Shown: positions 10,713 to 22,545, counted from the stretch's first letter. The stretch is DNA of 64,000 nucleotides from Cryptomeria japonica (GCF_030272615.1 NC_081412.1:139700747-139764746), one strand, 5' to 3'. Notes: a model not told the origin generated them from the letters alone. Translations and numbers: made by a program.

Positions 10713-10983
10713 TGGACATTTTTTGACACTTTTTGGACCCTAGTCTAAGCGCATTTATTACCCTATTCGACATGCATTAATGAAAAAATTAAATGCGTCA
10801 AAGTACGAGGAGGTTTGGTGGTACTTACCGGCTCTCATGCCTCTGCTGGCCTCTAAAATCGGCGAACGCGATCGAATCTGTGAGTGAAAGCCATCGCTAC
10901 TGACTGCTCCTACACTATTTTCGCTCTGCAATATGCTCTTGTGGATGTGTAGATGACAATGAGGATGTATTTTCCCCCGTGGT

Positions 10984-10993
10984 CTATCTTATA
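10984..10993 (-). promoter_or_regulatory. TATA box of antisense PMD unit, Tat-1
   Basis: The minus strand reads TATAAGATAG about 240 bp inside the 3' LTR boundary. Tat-2 has TATAAATG at the equivalent place (27563). Transcription from here would run through array C and the TGTTCATC repeats into the PMD gene. Confidence 0.55.
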
Positions 10994-11188
10994 GCCTAGC
11001 CCTCGCCTTCGTTTCCCGAGTCGGTCTTCTTTATCCCGGGACTTTGTCACTTCATCCGGTCGGTCCATTCTAGCCTTTCTTTCTTATCGAGAGATTGTCT
11101 GCAATCTTTTCAGACATTTTCCTCTAATCTCTCGAGGGGGCATATCATTCCCATCCTGGGGCAACTCTGTATCAGTTCATCTTATCTT

Positions 11189-11224
11189 CTTTGAAACAAC
11201 GCGACAAGTCGCATTGTCTCAAAG
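11189..11224 (+). other. Hairpin abutting the polypurine tract, Tat-1
   Basis: CTTTGA (11189-11194) pairs with TCAAAG (11219-11224), then after one mismatch ACAA with TTGT, then GCGAC with GTCGC. The 3' arm overlaps the start of the polypurine tract. Tat-2 has a 36-nt hairpin of the same plan at 27289-27324. Confidence 0.7.
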
Positions 11225-11234
11225 AGGGGCAAAA
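11221..11234 (+). other. Polypurine tract, Tat-1
   Basis: AAAGAGGGGCAAAA directly precedes the 3' LTR (TGTAGACACC). The identical 14-mer precedes the Tat-2 3' LTR on the other strand, which supports its role as plus-strand primer. Confidence 0.88.
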
Positions 11235-11259
11235 TGTAGACACCTAAAATTGTCATGTC

Positions 11260-11492
11260 TAATTAAATAAATGTTTTATTTATTTAATTATCTAAGCCTA
11301 ATTCTTCTATTAATTAAATAAATCCTTATTTATTTAATTAATTCATTTATCCTCTTCTAGCCTTATTTCTCATTGAAATAAATACATTTATTTATTTAAA
11401 TTATCCTTTTCCTAAATTAAATAAATATTTTTATTTATTTAATTATCCTACTTCTTCTATTAATTAAATAAATCTTTATTTATTTAATTAAT
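11260..11492. repeat. Five AT-rich palindromes in U3 of Tat-1
   Basis: Near-perfect inverted repeats of TAATTAAATAAAT with ATTTATTTAATTA lie at 11260-11290, 11309-11342, 11376-11397, 11414-11445 and 11459-11492, separated by CT-rich spacers. Short AT palindromes of the same style occur in U3 of both Tat-2 LTRs (26362-26444 and 43613-43695). Confidence 0.9.
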
Positions 11493-11652
11493 TCATTAAC
11501 CTTTTTTACCCATGACACATGTCATTCATCTCTTAATTCATACACTACCTACCCCTTTCATTATTTTATTATTTCTTTTACCTACCCTCTAATCATAGCC
11601 AACCCCCTTTTACACCTCTCAATCTTATCCCTCCATTTCATATTGTGTCTTC

Positions 11653-11660
11653 TATATAAG
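11653..11660 (+). promoter_or_regulatory. TATA box of Tat-1 LTR promoter
   Basis: TATATAAG lies about 420 bp into the LTR, after the palindrome cluster. Transcription would be expected about 30 bp downstream, leaving R and U5 in the last 320 bp. Confidence 0.7.
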
Positions 11661-12766
11661 GAGATGCTTCCTTCATTATCAAACCCTAATCACTCAGGTT
11701 AATCATTCACTGGACTACACTACGATCCTACTTGCAACTACATTCCGTTCTTTGTTGAGCTCTTGTGCACATAAAATCTGAGAGCAAATATATCAAGCAA
11801 GATCAATGGAGATAGGAAGAATGGAGATTCAAACCCTATTGGACATGTGATGGTATAATCTTTGTGATTTCATTTGATTTGCATTGTCTTAGGTAATCTT
11901 CATATGTTATGGTGGATCTTTGTTGATTGTTAGGCTAGGGTTTTGTGGTTGAATTCATTTAGCCTTTAAATATCGTTATTATTGTTATCCATTTTCACCA
12001 TATACATATATAAATAAATGCATATATATATACATATGTGTATGTATATATTCTACAATTATATACATGTTGGTAAACAGATTTGTCACTGTGAATTATC
12101 CTTCAAAATTGACCCTCTTTGCCCAAAGAGCAATGACAATCGTTCCAATAGTTGGAGAGATTGCAATTAAACTACAATCTTCCTCTGCGTTTGAGAGGGG
12201 CAACTCCCTTGTATGATGGGGTTTTTTAGGAGTTTTGTGTACTTTTTACCTAAAAGTACAAAAAGGAGACAAAACTAAACTAAAGAAAAGAGAATAACGG
12301 AAACCCCAATGGCAAACATACGAACACCAAATAGGATTTCATAAATGATGATTGATACAAATGGGATTTAATCACAAAACAAGATTTAACTCGCAAATAC
12401 CTCAACATACGAAGAGATGGGTAACTCTAGCACATCCAAACCAAGAATCCAAAGCTTGATTGTGTTTCATTACATCAATTGCATTAATTATAATCATTCC
12501 AATAGATGACAAATGATTTACACGTAGACAAAAGATATCACTAATTTGACATATGAAAGATTAGTAATAATAACTCAAGAAGCACATCTATCACATCTAG
12601 CACATACGAGATAAATGTATCCTCTATTATCTTCATGAAATTATACAATCTCAAGAACTCTTCTATACAAAGTGCAAACACAAAATTCATCAAACTACTT
12701 CTCTAAGAATTTCTCCATAGTCTCCGCTCTGTAAGAGAATCCCCTTTTACCAATGAATTGGCCTTG

Positions 12767-12774
12767 TATTTATA
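12767..12774 (-). promoter_or_regulatory. TATA box of an LTR-like fragment
   Basis: The minus strand reads GCCTATAAATACAAGGCC. Just upstream on that strand lies a repeat array (12781-12990), the layout of an LTR U3 region. LTR ends could not be fixed. Confidence 0.4.
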
Positions 12775-12780
12775 GGCATC

Positions 12781-12990
12781 CTGCAATAACTACCTTGATA
12801 ACCAACTCATAACAACTTTTGGTAACCACTTTGTGTAACTACTTAGAATAACTTCCCAAATAGCCACTCAGGAAAACCACCTAGTGCAATTACTTAGGAT
12901 AACTACCTAGGAGAATCACTTAAAATAACTACCTAACTTAATCACTTGGGATAACTACCTAAGACAATGCTTATAATAACTACCTTTTAG
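12781..12990 (-). repeat. Degenerate short tandem repeat upstream of TATA
   Basis: Variants of AATAACTACCTAGGA and AATCACTTAGGA alternate about every 16-18 bp on the plus strand, ten or more half-units in all. On the strand of the TATA box the core is AAGTRGTTAYYC. Confidence 0.7.
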
Positions 12991-15449
12991 AAGATAAGTT
13001 AGGATTTACCTAACTTTTATAAAAGAAAAGCCCAAATTCTAACCTTAATTACATGAGTGACATAAGTCACTTTTTCAAAGGGCAATTTGAAACCCATCAC
13101 ATTGAAGAAATAATTTGATGTCAGTTTTGTCGATATGGCTTCCATATCTTCTTCTAATCTGCAAGTAACTTGCTCATCAATAATTTGATCTTCAAATACA
13201 AGTGTTTTGATTCTATCTATGAATCACTATTTCCACCATGAACAACTAGCCTTCATGAGTAGTGTAGCCTTAGGATGATTAATTATTTTCTTGAATTTCC
13301 TTGTACTTATTGACACGAAGTCAATATCATTAAGGTTTTCTCCTTATGCTTCAATAAGAACAACCATATCTAGAAACTATATCAAGCAGTTTTCTTATTT
13401 GTTTGTTCAATTTGTATGCTTCCTTATGACCACCATTTTACTTTCTTTTCCACAATTAGCTTGTTTCAAATGATTTAGTTACTTTTCAATTTGAATTTGT
13501 CTTGCTATAAGTCAATGGAGGTATGAAGTTGAACATTGATAAGCTCCTTTCTTATAAGGTCTTGTTCACTTGTCATTTCACAAAAATACCCCACATTTAG
13601 AATTCTGCTTCTATGATTATTGTTCCTTCTAAAAGAGTAGCAACTTGACCTCTGTCAAGAGTATTCTTTATTCACCATGTTCTACATGCATGTCAATATT
13701 TCCACCTCATGCATACATGTCTATTTGAATAACTCACAACTACAACATGGATGAATATCTTATATCTGTGCATGCTTTGAATGGATATCCGAGTGTTGTT
13801 GCAAAGCTCTCATTTTAGAGCAAGAAAGGGAATATTTTGGTAGAAATTTGTGAAGTTTAGCGCTACACTCGCCAATGATATTTTCTTGGAAGTTTCTAAA
13901 TATTTTCCAACAAATCTAGTTTTTCCATCAACTTGTAATCACACACTCTATCCGATGATATTTAATTGAAACAATCTTTCAAACCATTCAAGTGTATTCT
14001 GCACTTTCTTAATTAGTTCATTTTATGAGACCACAACCCATTGGTTCTCGTTGTCCAACTATTAATGTGCTTTATAATGTGTGCCCCCACATTTGGCATA
14101 TATGTTGCAGTTATATCATTCCATGAGAAGACATCTCTAAGATATTCTATCAAATGCTATTCATGCCCGTAGATGTGCTTTGGTTGACGTTCATATGTAG
14201 TTTCAGAACTCCCAGTTCATCCATTCATTGTGGATGTCATGGCTTGCACTTATAGCATGTCATGAGACCACATTTCTTTGAGGCATTTTGAACACCAGTT
14301 CATGTGTTCTTTGTACGAGATCTCACATTGAATGCTAGTTGGATATAGTATTTTCAAGCTATGATATCTGATAAAAATTACATTGTTGCTTGTCCCAACT
14401 GCCTCATTTTGCATCGTTAGTGAGAATACTAACAAAACTTGTTGAACTTTTATTCTTTGCGAATGTGAATTGCATTTGCTAGAAAGTTTCTAATGCCCTT
14501 TCAACAAATTTATTTCATGCAAGCACCTTCGCCTTGTTTCATGCTTCCATATTTTGCATCTACTTGAAAATCTACAAAGCCTTTTCAACAAATCAATTGT
14601 GTGCAGATCTTGCGATTCGATCTTGATAACATAGGTCGTCAATACAGTAACTTCCTAGTAGTTATAATAACTACCTTGCTCATTTGAACTTTCGGCAACT
14701 TGAACCATTTACACAACTTGATGAAATGCCCAACCAAGGAAGATGTTAGCAAAGGCCATTGAATCGGCTTTTCACTCGTCAATTGCATTTGCTTGATAGT
14801 TTTTAATGTCGGCTTAAGAAAGTCTATTTTGCCAAAATTTATAACTAATTTTATGTTAGTTATAAAAACTTTCTTTCTTTCCTCTTTGATGTTATCGGCA
14901 TCTTTCGAAACTAAAACAACTTCTCGATGATGTTAATGAATTGAACTTTCCGCAACTTTTGAAACTTGAGAAAGTCTCCCGACGTATAAGTTATAATAAC
15001 TAACCGCTTGATGAATGAGAATGCATCTGCATTTTGTTGTACTTTGCAAAGTTGGTGAACTTGTCGATACCACTTCATTTATCCTTTGCATCTTTATCAT
15101 GTCAGTGTTTTTCTAAAGTGCCACAACTTGGTGATAAGAGACATTTGAACTATTTCAGTGACTTGGCCAAATGCGACAACTCGTCGATGAGAAAGAACAA
15201 GCTAAATTGCGAGGTAATTATGGATGATGGAGTGACTGGGCTTCTCAATCTAATCTTTATCTCATCGACAACTTTTGAAAGTGCCACAAGTTGCCAAAAT
15301 TTGAATGGATAATGAACCAAAGTGCATCTTCACTTCATCAATGATTTATGAAAACGCCACAACTTGTCAATAAAGTCCTTATTGCCAAAAACTTTATTAG
15401 ACTCCCATGTTGCCGATTCTTTCCTTTTTATCTTGGCATATGATGTTTT

Positions 15450-16060
<611 letters not shown>

Positions 16061-16316
16061 TTATGAACTTTCAAATTCAAGCAAAACATGAGGAAATTTT
16101 TGCTTCATTTCAACATAATCCTCCCAAGTAGCAAAATCTTCTTCATATTGATCCCATTGGACCTTGCATTGTAGAACCTCTCTGTCATGCAAGTGGAGCT
16201 TGTGTGTTTTAAGTACTTTGAGAGGCTCAATTATTACCACTCTTGGATCATGTACCTACAAGGCATTCAAATCAATTACATGGTTATCTCCTGGTATGTA
16301 CCTCTTAAGGTATGAT
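16061..16316 (-). pseudogene. Chromovirus pol C-terminus: integrase tail end and chromodomain
   Basis: From 16316 leftward the minus strand reads YLKRYIPGDNHVI, then after one stop VVIIEPLKVLKTHKLH, then VLQCKVQWDQYEEDFATWED and MKQKFPHVLLEF before the stop at 16061. The last part fits the chromodomain of plant chromoviruses (conserved V.W......TWE and the helix after it). Chromodomains of this group are thought to steer integration to marked chromatin. The piece joins directly to the integrase part ending at 24065; copia-A separates them. Confidence 0.8.
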
Positions 16317-16523
16317 TGCTAAGTTTTGATACTAAATGTAAAGAACTGATGCCAATAGCTAACAAGATGAGAGGGGGGGGGGTGAATCATACAAACTTAA
16401 TCTTCCATAAAATCAACAGATTCAACCTCGGTAACTTATACTTCAACAATATAACGAAAAACTGCTAAACATGCAAACTCATAAACACATAATCATCATG
16501 ACACATATAACGCTAGATTTAAC

Positions 16524-16550
16524 GTGGAAACCCAAATAGGGAAAAACCAC
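16524..16550 (-). other. Stem with A-rich internal loop in copia-A LTR
   Basis: GTGG, AAA, CCC, loop AAATA, GGG, AAAAA, CCAC: two short stems separated by A-rich internal loops. It is identical in the other LTR at 22751-22777, and copia-B has the same design at 54989-55018. From memory, similar sequences are common in plant copia LTRs. Confidence 0.6.
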
Positions 16551-16577
16551 TATGGGATTTCGGACCCACTAAGAAAT

Positions 16578-16790
16578 ATACTCTTCTAGAGTATGCTCGG
16601 TTAAAAGCAAATCCTGTTAAAGATTACAAACACATTGCTAGATGTGACCCAGTTAAGGGATTTCCCTCAAATCTGTTAGGATCTTCACTTTGTTAGAAGT
16701 GACCTTGTCAAAGGATTTCAAACACTCATTTAGAATGTCACCTTGCTAGAGGGTTTACAAGTAAGACTGTTAAGTCCACTCGGTTAAGAG
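16578..16790 (-). repeat. Micro-hairpin array, copia-A 3' LTR
   Basis: Twelve short inverted repeats follow each other about every 18 bp. Starts and arms: 16578 ATACTC/GAGTAT; 16594 TGCT/AGCA; 16610 AATC/GATT; 16631 CACAT/ATGTG; 16648 CCC/GGG; 16671 ATC/GAT; 16685 TCACTT/AAGTGA; 16703 CCTT/AAGG; 16727 CATT/AATG; 16741 CCT/AGG; 16765 GACT/AGTC; 16779 CTC/GAG. Loops are variants of TGTTAG, TGCTAG or GGTTAA. Arms differ between units while loops are kept. The array is downstream of a TATA-like site, so it should be in the RNA. Confidence 0.8.
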
Positions 16791-17838
16791 ATTTTTTGTC
16801 ACTTACAAAATAACAATAATAAAATATATCTGCAACTTCACATCTAAAATGCTAAAGCAGATTCTTATTTGCTCTAAACAATCTTGTCATAGGACTTATC
16901 TTGTCCCTCTGCTAGGCTCCCTACTCTGTTATTCAAACAGATCTTCAAGCTTTTGTGCTTGGTAATCACTATGTAGCATCCTTGTGCTTACACTTGCCCA
17001 CATACATTGTTCATCAATAATTTCTTATTTATAAACAATTTGCTAGCCGTTGAATCTCTTTGATCACAATTCCCAAGATCAATCTTAGCCATCAGATCTT
17101 CAATCTTGACTAGGTTCAATGTATCCTTCGATCTGAAAATGTTTTACCTTGCCTAGGGACTTGCATTCCTTTCTTGGAACTTGCACAAGGTTATTGCGGT
17201 TCAATCTGCACTGTAGATCTTCCTGCCGATCTTCCATTGCCATAGATCCTTAACAAACTTCATGCATGACATACCAATCATTTATATAACTCCATCTCAT
17301 CATTGTCTTTCATTAAATAATGCTTTTATCCATCCAATGCGATCTGTCATAACTCGGTTGCAACTCGGTAAATACTAAACTTTACTCGGTAGACATTCCG
17401 CCTTCATCAACCGATATCGATAACCTTAGGGTTTACCGACTAGGTTCCTTAGGGTTTACCGATTAGGTTCTTTGCTCGGTGACATAGTATAGTATTAACC
17501 TTACAATCAACAACATATGTAGGATATCAAAATAATCTAAACATCATGATCTCATCATTGTCTAATTCGGTAATAGTTGCCCATTGAATAACTTATTTCT
17601 CCCCTTATTCATCACATTCTTTCCGTGTCTTTTACCGACACCTTAATTCTCATCAAATCAATCTTCTCAAGATATGGCAACATCATACTGAATCAGAAAA
17701 TCAATTTCTTGACATCAATGACAAAATAATGTTATAAAGATAGTTATCATCCCTTTTTTAGTTATATCAATAATCTTCAACAACCTTCTCAATATCCTTA
17801 ATGAATATCAACAATCTCCTTCTATTGAAATGCCAACA

Positions 17839-17850
17839 ATCTCCCCCTTT
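17839..17850 (-). other. Polypurine tract, copia-A
   Basis: The minus strand reads AAAGGGGGAGAT directly before the 3' LTR start TGTTGGC. Confidence 0.85.
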
Positions 17851-18293
17851 GACATTGATGGCAAAACCAACTTTTAAATGGTAATACCAACAAGATATTC
17901 AAATTGATTCGGATTTAGATTGTTGTTAGACTTCTCCTGTTATCCTTGAGCTGTTAAAAATCTTTTGAAATCTGCTCTCTTTTTCATTAGCTTCTTGAGT
18001 TGTTGACTTGTATTAAGTCTTCTCCCCCTGTCATTAGTCTTCAGTTATCTTCTTCATTTAGGATTTTACCATTTAGTCTTCTCCCCCTTTGACAACAATG
18101 CCAAAAAGTAAAAGAACTAAATCATGATTTCTTCCTTTGTGAAGTGATTTGCCTTGTTGTGTATCATCTCAGTCTCGGTCCGAGCAAATTGTCTCTTTCA
18201 CTATTTCCTACACCTTCTAAAGTGTGTAAATCAGCATCAATCCACACATAATATTCTATAGATTCATCGAATTGATGCTTTCACCGAACTCTG

Positions 18294-21200
18294 TCAGTGA
18301 GTAGAAGATAGGGGTAGGACCCCTAACTTGCTTATGAGATACTCAAAAGTGTCCCTTGGCAGTGGCTTTGTGAAGATGTCTTCTAATTGCTCCTTTGAAC
18401 TAATATATTCCAGCACAACTTTCTTCTCTTGAACTTCTTCTCTGAGATAATGATACTTTATAGATATATGCTATGTCTTAGAGTGCATTACCGGATTCTT
18501 TGAAATGTTAATGGCATTAGTGTTATCACAGAATATGGTTACTGGCTTGGTAACCTTCTCATTTATACCTTCCAATAGTTGTTTGATCCATGCTATATTG
18601 GTACAATTCAATGCTGCAACAACATATTCAGCTTCTGCTATTGACTATGAGATACATCCTTGTTTCTTGCTAAGCCAACTTACTAGTCTTTCTCCTAAAA
18701 AGAAAGTTCCACCACTTGTGCTTTTCCTATCATCTATGTTTCTTGCCCAATCAGCATCAGTATAAACTTTTAAATCAAAATCATTTCTCTTTTCATATAC
18801 TAAGCCATAATCTTCAGTGCCTCTCAAGTATCTGAAAATTCTCTTGATTGCTATCATATGGGTTTCCTTGGGATCTGCAGAGAATCTTGCAACAATACCT
18901 ACTACATGTGCTATATCTGGTCTGTTATGCACAACATATTGCAACTTCCCAATCATAGATCGGTAAAGTGTCTCATTAATAGATGTAGATTCATCATTCT
19001 TTGATAGTTTACAGTTAGTAGTCATAGGAGTACTTACTGGTTTAGAATCCTCCATTCCAAATTTCTTCAAGATTTCCTTTATGTACTTGGATTGAGTAAT
19101 GAAAATCTCATCTTTCATTTGCAGTATCTGTAGACCTATAAAATACTTTATCTCACCGATTAATGACATCTCAAATTATTTGCACATTTCATTTCCAAAG
19201 TTCTTGCATAAGGAGTCATTACCACAAAAAATAATATTATCAACAAATATGGTTGAGATCAGTATACCACTGTCCTCATCATTCTTCATGTACATGTTGT
19301 TGTTTTCACTTGTCCTTATAAAACCAATCTTGATTAAGTAAGAGTGCAGTCTCTTATACCATGCTCTAGGTGCTTGTTTCAGACCATATAAAGCTTTGTT
19401 TAGTTTACATACCTAATCTTTACTTTTGTCTTCAACAAATCCTTCAGGTTGTTCTATATAAACTTCTTATTCTAGTATACCATTCAAAAATGCAGATTTA
19501 ACATCCATTTGATATACCTTGAAATTTTTGAAAGCAACATATGCCAACAATGTTCTTACTCCCTCAAGTCTAGCCACAAGTGCAAAAGTCTCACCATAAT
19601 CTATTCCTTCTTCTTGAGCATAACCTTTCCAAACTAGTCTTGCTTTGTTGCGAATGACCTCACCTTTTTCATTTAGCTTGTTTCTGAAAATCCACTTTGT
19701 AACGATTACATTTTTGTCCTTCGGTCTTGGGATCAGTGTCCATGTGTCATTCTTCTTGATTTGATCAATCTCTTCTATCATAGCATTTACCCAATCTTCA
19801 TTGTTAAATGCCTCTTTTACTATTCTCGGTTCAAATTCAAATATCAAACATGTGTTATGTCTCAGTTTGTTCCTTGTCATCACTGGATCATCCTTATTTC
19901 CTATAATCTGACTTGATGCATGATGTCTTCTGACATATTTGGCCAATATAGGCTCGGTAGGTTCTGTATGATCTTCTTCATCACTCGGTAACTGGACATT
20001 ATCTTCATTTTCTTCAGCAACTTTCTCGGTAGGACTTCTCGGTTGAACATAAACGAATTCTTCATAATCTTCTGGTTCTTTGGAATTTCCTTCATCATTT
20101 CTTTCTACAAATTCATCAATTTTCACATTTGCACTTTCCACTATTTTGTTAGATGATTTGATCAGACATTTAAATGCTTTACTTCTAGAAGAATAACAAA
20201 GAAATGTTCCTTCTTCACTTTTTTGATCAAACTTTCCATTTCTATCATCTTTGTGAACATAGCATCTACTTCCAAATATTTTAAAATAACTTACATTAGG
20301 TTTCTTGTCATACCAGATGTCATATGGTGTCTTCATAGTTCCTTTCTTCAGTTGAACTCGGTTCAGGGTGTAAACTGCAGTGTTGTTTCCTTCTCTCCAA
20401 AATGTTTGAGGTACCCTCTTTTCTATCATCAGGGTTCTTGCATAGTCTACAATTGATTTGTTTCTTATCTCGGCTATCCCATTTTGCTGAGGTGTTCTCG
20501 GTGTAGATACTTGCCTTTTTATACCATGATCATTGCAGAATAAGTTAAATTCATCAAAAGTGAACTCTCCTCCTCTATCAGATCTAAGACATTTTAGTTG
20601 TCTTCCTGTTTCATTTTCAACTCTTGCCTTGTACCATTTAAATATTTGAAAAGCTTCTGATTTTTCTTTTAAAAACACAACTGACATCATCCTTAAGTAA
20701 TCATCCATAAACAATATGAAATACTTATCACCATAATAACTTTGAACTTTCATGGGACCACAAAGATCAGTATGTACTAGATCTAAAATTCCTTTAGAAG
20801 TGTAGGACTTACTTGTAAAGATTGATCTTGTCATCTTACCCATCTGGCATCCTCGGTATATAGCATTCTCAGGTTTTTCAAGACTTGGTAGACCTCTTAC
20901 CAAGTGCTTCTTTCTTATTTTGATCAGGTTATCAAAATTTACATGACAAAACCTTTTATGCCATAACCAGGTATCATCTATTTTAGCATAAAGACACTTG
21001 TTCCAAGTTGAGTCAAGATGAAATGTATTACCTTTTGTTTGTATCCCGATAGCAGCTAACTTTCCATGCTTGTCATGAACTTTGACAATTCCTTTCTAAA
21101 ATTCTATTCGGTGTCCTATATTGTTTAGCTGTGCTACACTCAACAAATTGTATTTCAATCCTTCAACCCAGTATACATCATCACATTTAACATTGTCAAG

Positions 21201-22481
21201 AAGTGTTATAGATCCTTTACCTTTCACCGGACATGGTGCATCATTACCAAATCTTACATAGCCTCCATCATAGTCTTCTAATTTAACAAACTTGTGTTTA
21301 TCACCTGTCATGTGATGTGAGCATCCATTGCCTATGATCCAAGAATCATTATTATTTATGTGAGATATTAGGGCTTTTTCTTCATACCTTTCTTCATCTG
21401 ATTCATCTTTAATAGCCACATAAACAACTTCCTCAGTATCAGTTTCATCAGATTTATCATCGTTGGGTTCCTCATCAGCTACTAGGCATGTCTTTCTGTC
21501 TCTCCTTCTAAAATCTCAGTGTCCTCTATATTGGTTGTCTTTCTGCTTGTTATCTCGGTATTCTCTCTTTTCACTAGATTCTTTGTCAGGGCAGTTAGAA
21601 GCCATATGTCCTATTTTATCACAATTGAAGCATTTTAAAGGTAGCTTTCCTTTATACTTACCTTTTCCTCTCAGTAACCTTCTGGCTAACAATGCTTTAA
21701 ACTCTTCTTGCTTCTTGATTTCCTCATACAGTTTGTGCACTTCTTCCATGTTCTTACGAAATGTTTCACTTGCTCCACTATGATTCCCTTCAGAGTACTT
21801 ACTCATTCTATCATTGTAATCATCAGATTCACCAATATGAAAAGAACTGAATGCAAATTCTACTTTATTTACCGAAGACCCACTGTTATCAAAATTACTT
21901 AACTCAAATGCATGTAGCTTACGAATAGTAGCATCCAAAGAAACTGGCATGTTAGGTACAGACCTCAATTCATTGATTGCAGAGACTAGAATGGCATAAG
22001 CAGGTAGAAGGGTTCTCAACAACTTACTTGTTACATCCTTTTCTTCAATAGTTCCTCCTGCTCCTTTAATTTGATTGACAGTCTCCTTTAACCTTGTACT
22101 GTATTGGGTTATGTTCTCGCCTTCATTCATTCTCATGGATTCAAGTTGTCCTCTTAAACTATCTACTTTTGCTCTTTGAACATGTTCATCACCGCCATAT
22201 ACATATATGAGCTTGGTCCACATTACTTTTGCATCATTACAACCTTCTAGATCATTAAACTCTGAGTCGGTCAATGCTGATGTTATTTCAATCATAGCTT
22301 GAATATGTTCTTGCTTTGCCTTTATCTCTTCCAAGGTCATCAGGTTGGTGCTTGGTGGTATGTAATCATTCTCCAAATAATATGTTGCATATTCTCCAAT
22401 TCCTGATAAATGCAGCTTCATCCTTTTCTGCCATGTGGAGAAACTTGACTTGTTCAGCTTTGGTGCATCTCTTTTATACAT
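18294..22481 (-). pseudogene. Copia-A gag-pol polyprotein, single frame with stops and mutated active sites
   Basis: Gag (22481-21516) has a UBN2-type domain and zinc knuckle CFNCDKIGHMASNC. The protease (21419-21096) reads WIIGNGCSHHMTGD where the family has DSGCS, so the catalytic Asp is lost. The integrase (about 21010-20300) keeps its [15 protein letters not shown] and [10 protein letters not shown] blocks with D, D and E, but the zinc domain has lost one Cys (YRGCQMGK). RT starts before 19467 ([11 protein letters not shown]), and its catalytic motif reads FVDNIIF near 19230 instead of YVDD. RNase H follows (DADWARNIDDRKSTSGG, then SIAEAEYV), ending in IFTKPLPRDTFE before the stop at 18294. 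All parts share one frame, with stops at 21516, 19467, near 19172 and 18645. Start chosen at MYKRDAPKL, close to the primer site. Confidence 0.93.
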
Positions 22482-22531
22482 CTTCAGATCTTTGCCTCAA
22501 GTACCTTCAAACTTTTTCTTTCGGAGTCTTA

Positions 22532-22543
22532 GCTCTGATACCA
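22532..22543 (-). other. Primer-binding site (initiator tRNA-Met), copia-A
   Basis: The minus strand reads TGGTATCAGAGC two bases after the 5' LTR end, the classic plant copia site complementary to initiator tRNA-Met. Confidence 0.95.
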
Positions 22544-22545
22544 AT

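Larger units (their letters stand above)
1..12006 (+). mobile_element. Tat-1: Ty3/gypsy Tat-type LTR retrotransposon, deletion derivative, 5' end cut by window edge
   Basis: The first 30 bases recur at 11977-12006, so the window opens at the end of the 5' LTR and the element closes with a full 3' LTR at 11235-12006. In between lie a primer-binding site, a leader of about 2.2 kb, gag-protease, an integrase tail, an antisense PMD gene, a polypurine tract and the LTR. The CHHC zinc knuckle, the DGGAGL protease and the antisense extra gene fit the Tat/Ogre group. RT, both RNase H domains and the integrase core are missing when compared with Tat-2 in the same window, so this copy cannot move by itself. 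The target duplication cannot be tested because the left end lies outside the window. Confidence 0.9.
11235..12006 (+). repeat. 3' LTR of Tat-1 (772 bp)
   Basis: It starts TGTAGACACC after the polypurine tract and ends CATATACA, matching the 5' LTR remnant at 1-30. The U3 part has five AT-rich palindromes (11260-11492) and then a TATA box at 11653. The first bases resemble the Tat-2 LTR (TGTAGACGTCTAAAAATG) and the solo LTR at 33298 read on the minus strand (TGTAGCGTCCTAAAATTG). Confidence 0.92.
16317..17838 (-). repeat. 3' LTR of copia-A (1522 bp)
   Basis: It matches 22546-24064 along its length and has TG...CA ends (TGCTAAG on the left, CCAACA on the right). The copies differ by scattered substitutions and a longer G-run near 16372-16382. 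Confidence 0.95.

Noticed and set aside
10423-10743. Open frames on both strands over array C
   Set aside because: Produced by the repeat unit itself (Thr-Gln-Thr and Asp-Ala patterns); no domain, no start context.
18505-20456. Plus-strand frames opposite copia-A pol
   Set aside because: Shadows of the real minus-strand polyprotein.
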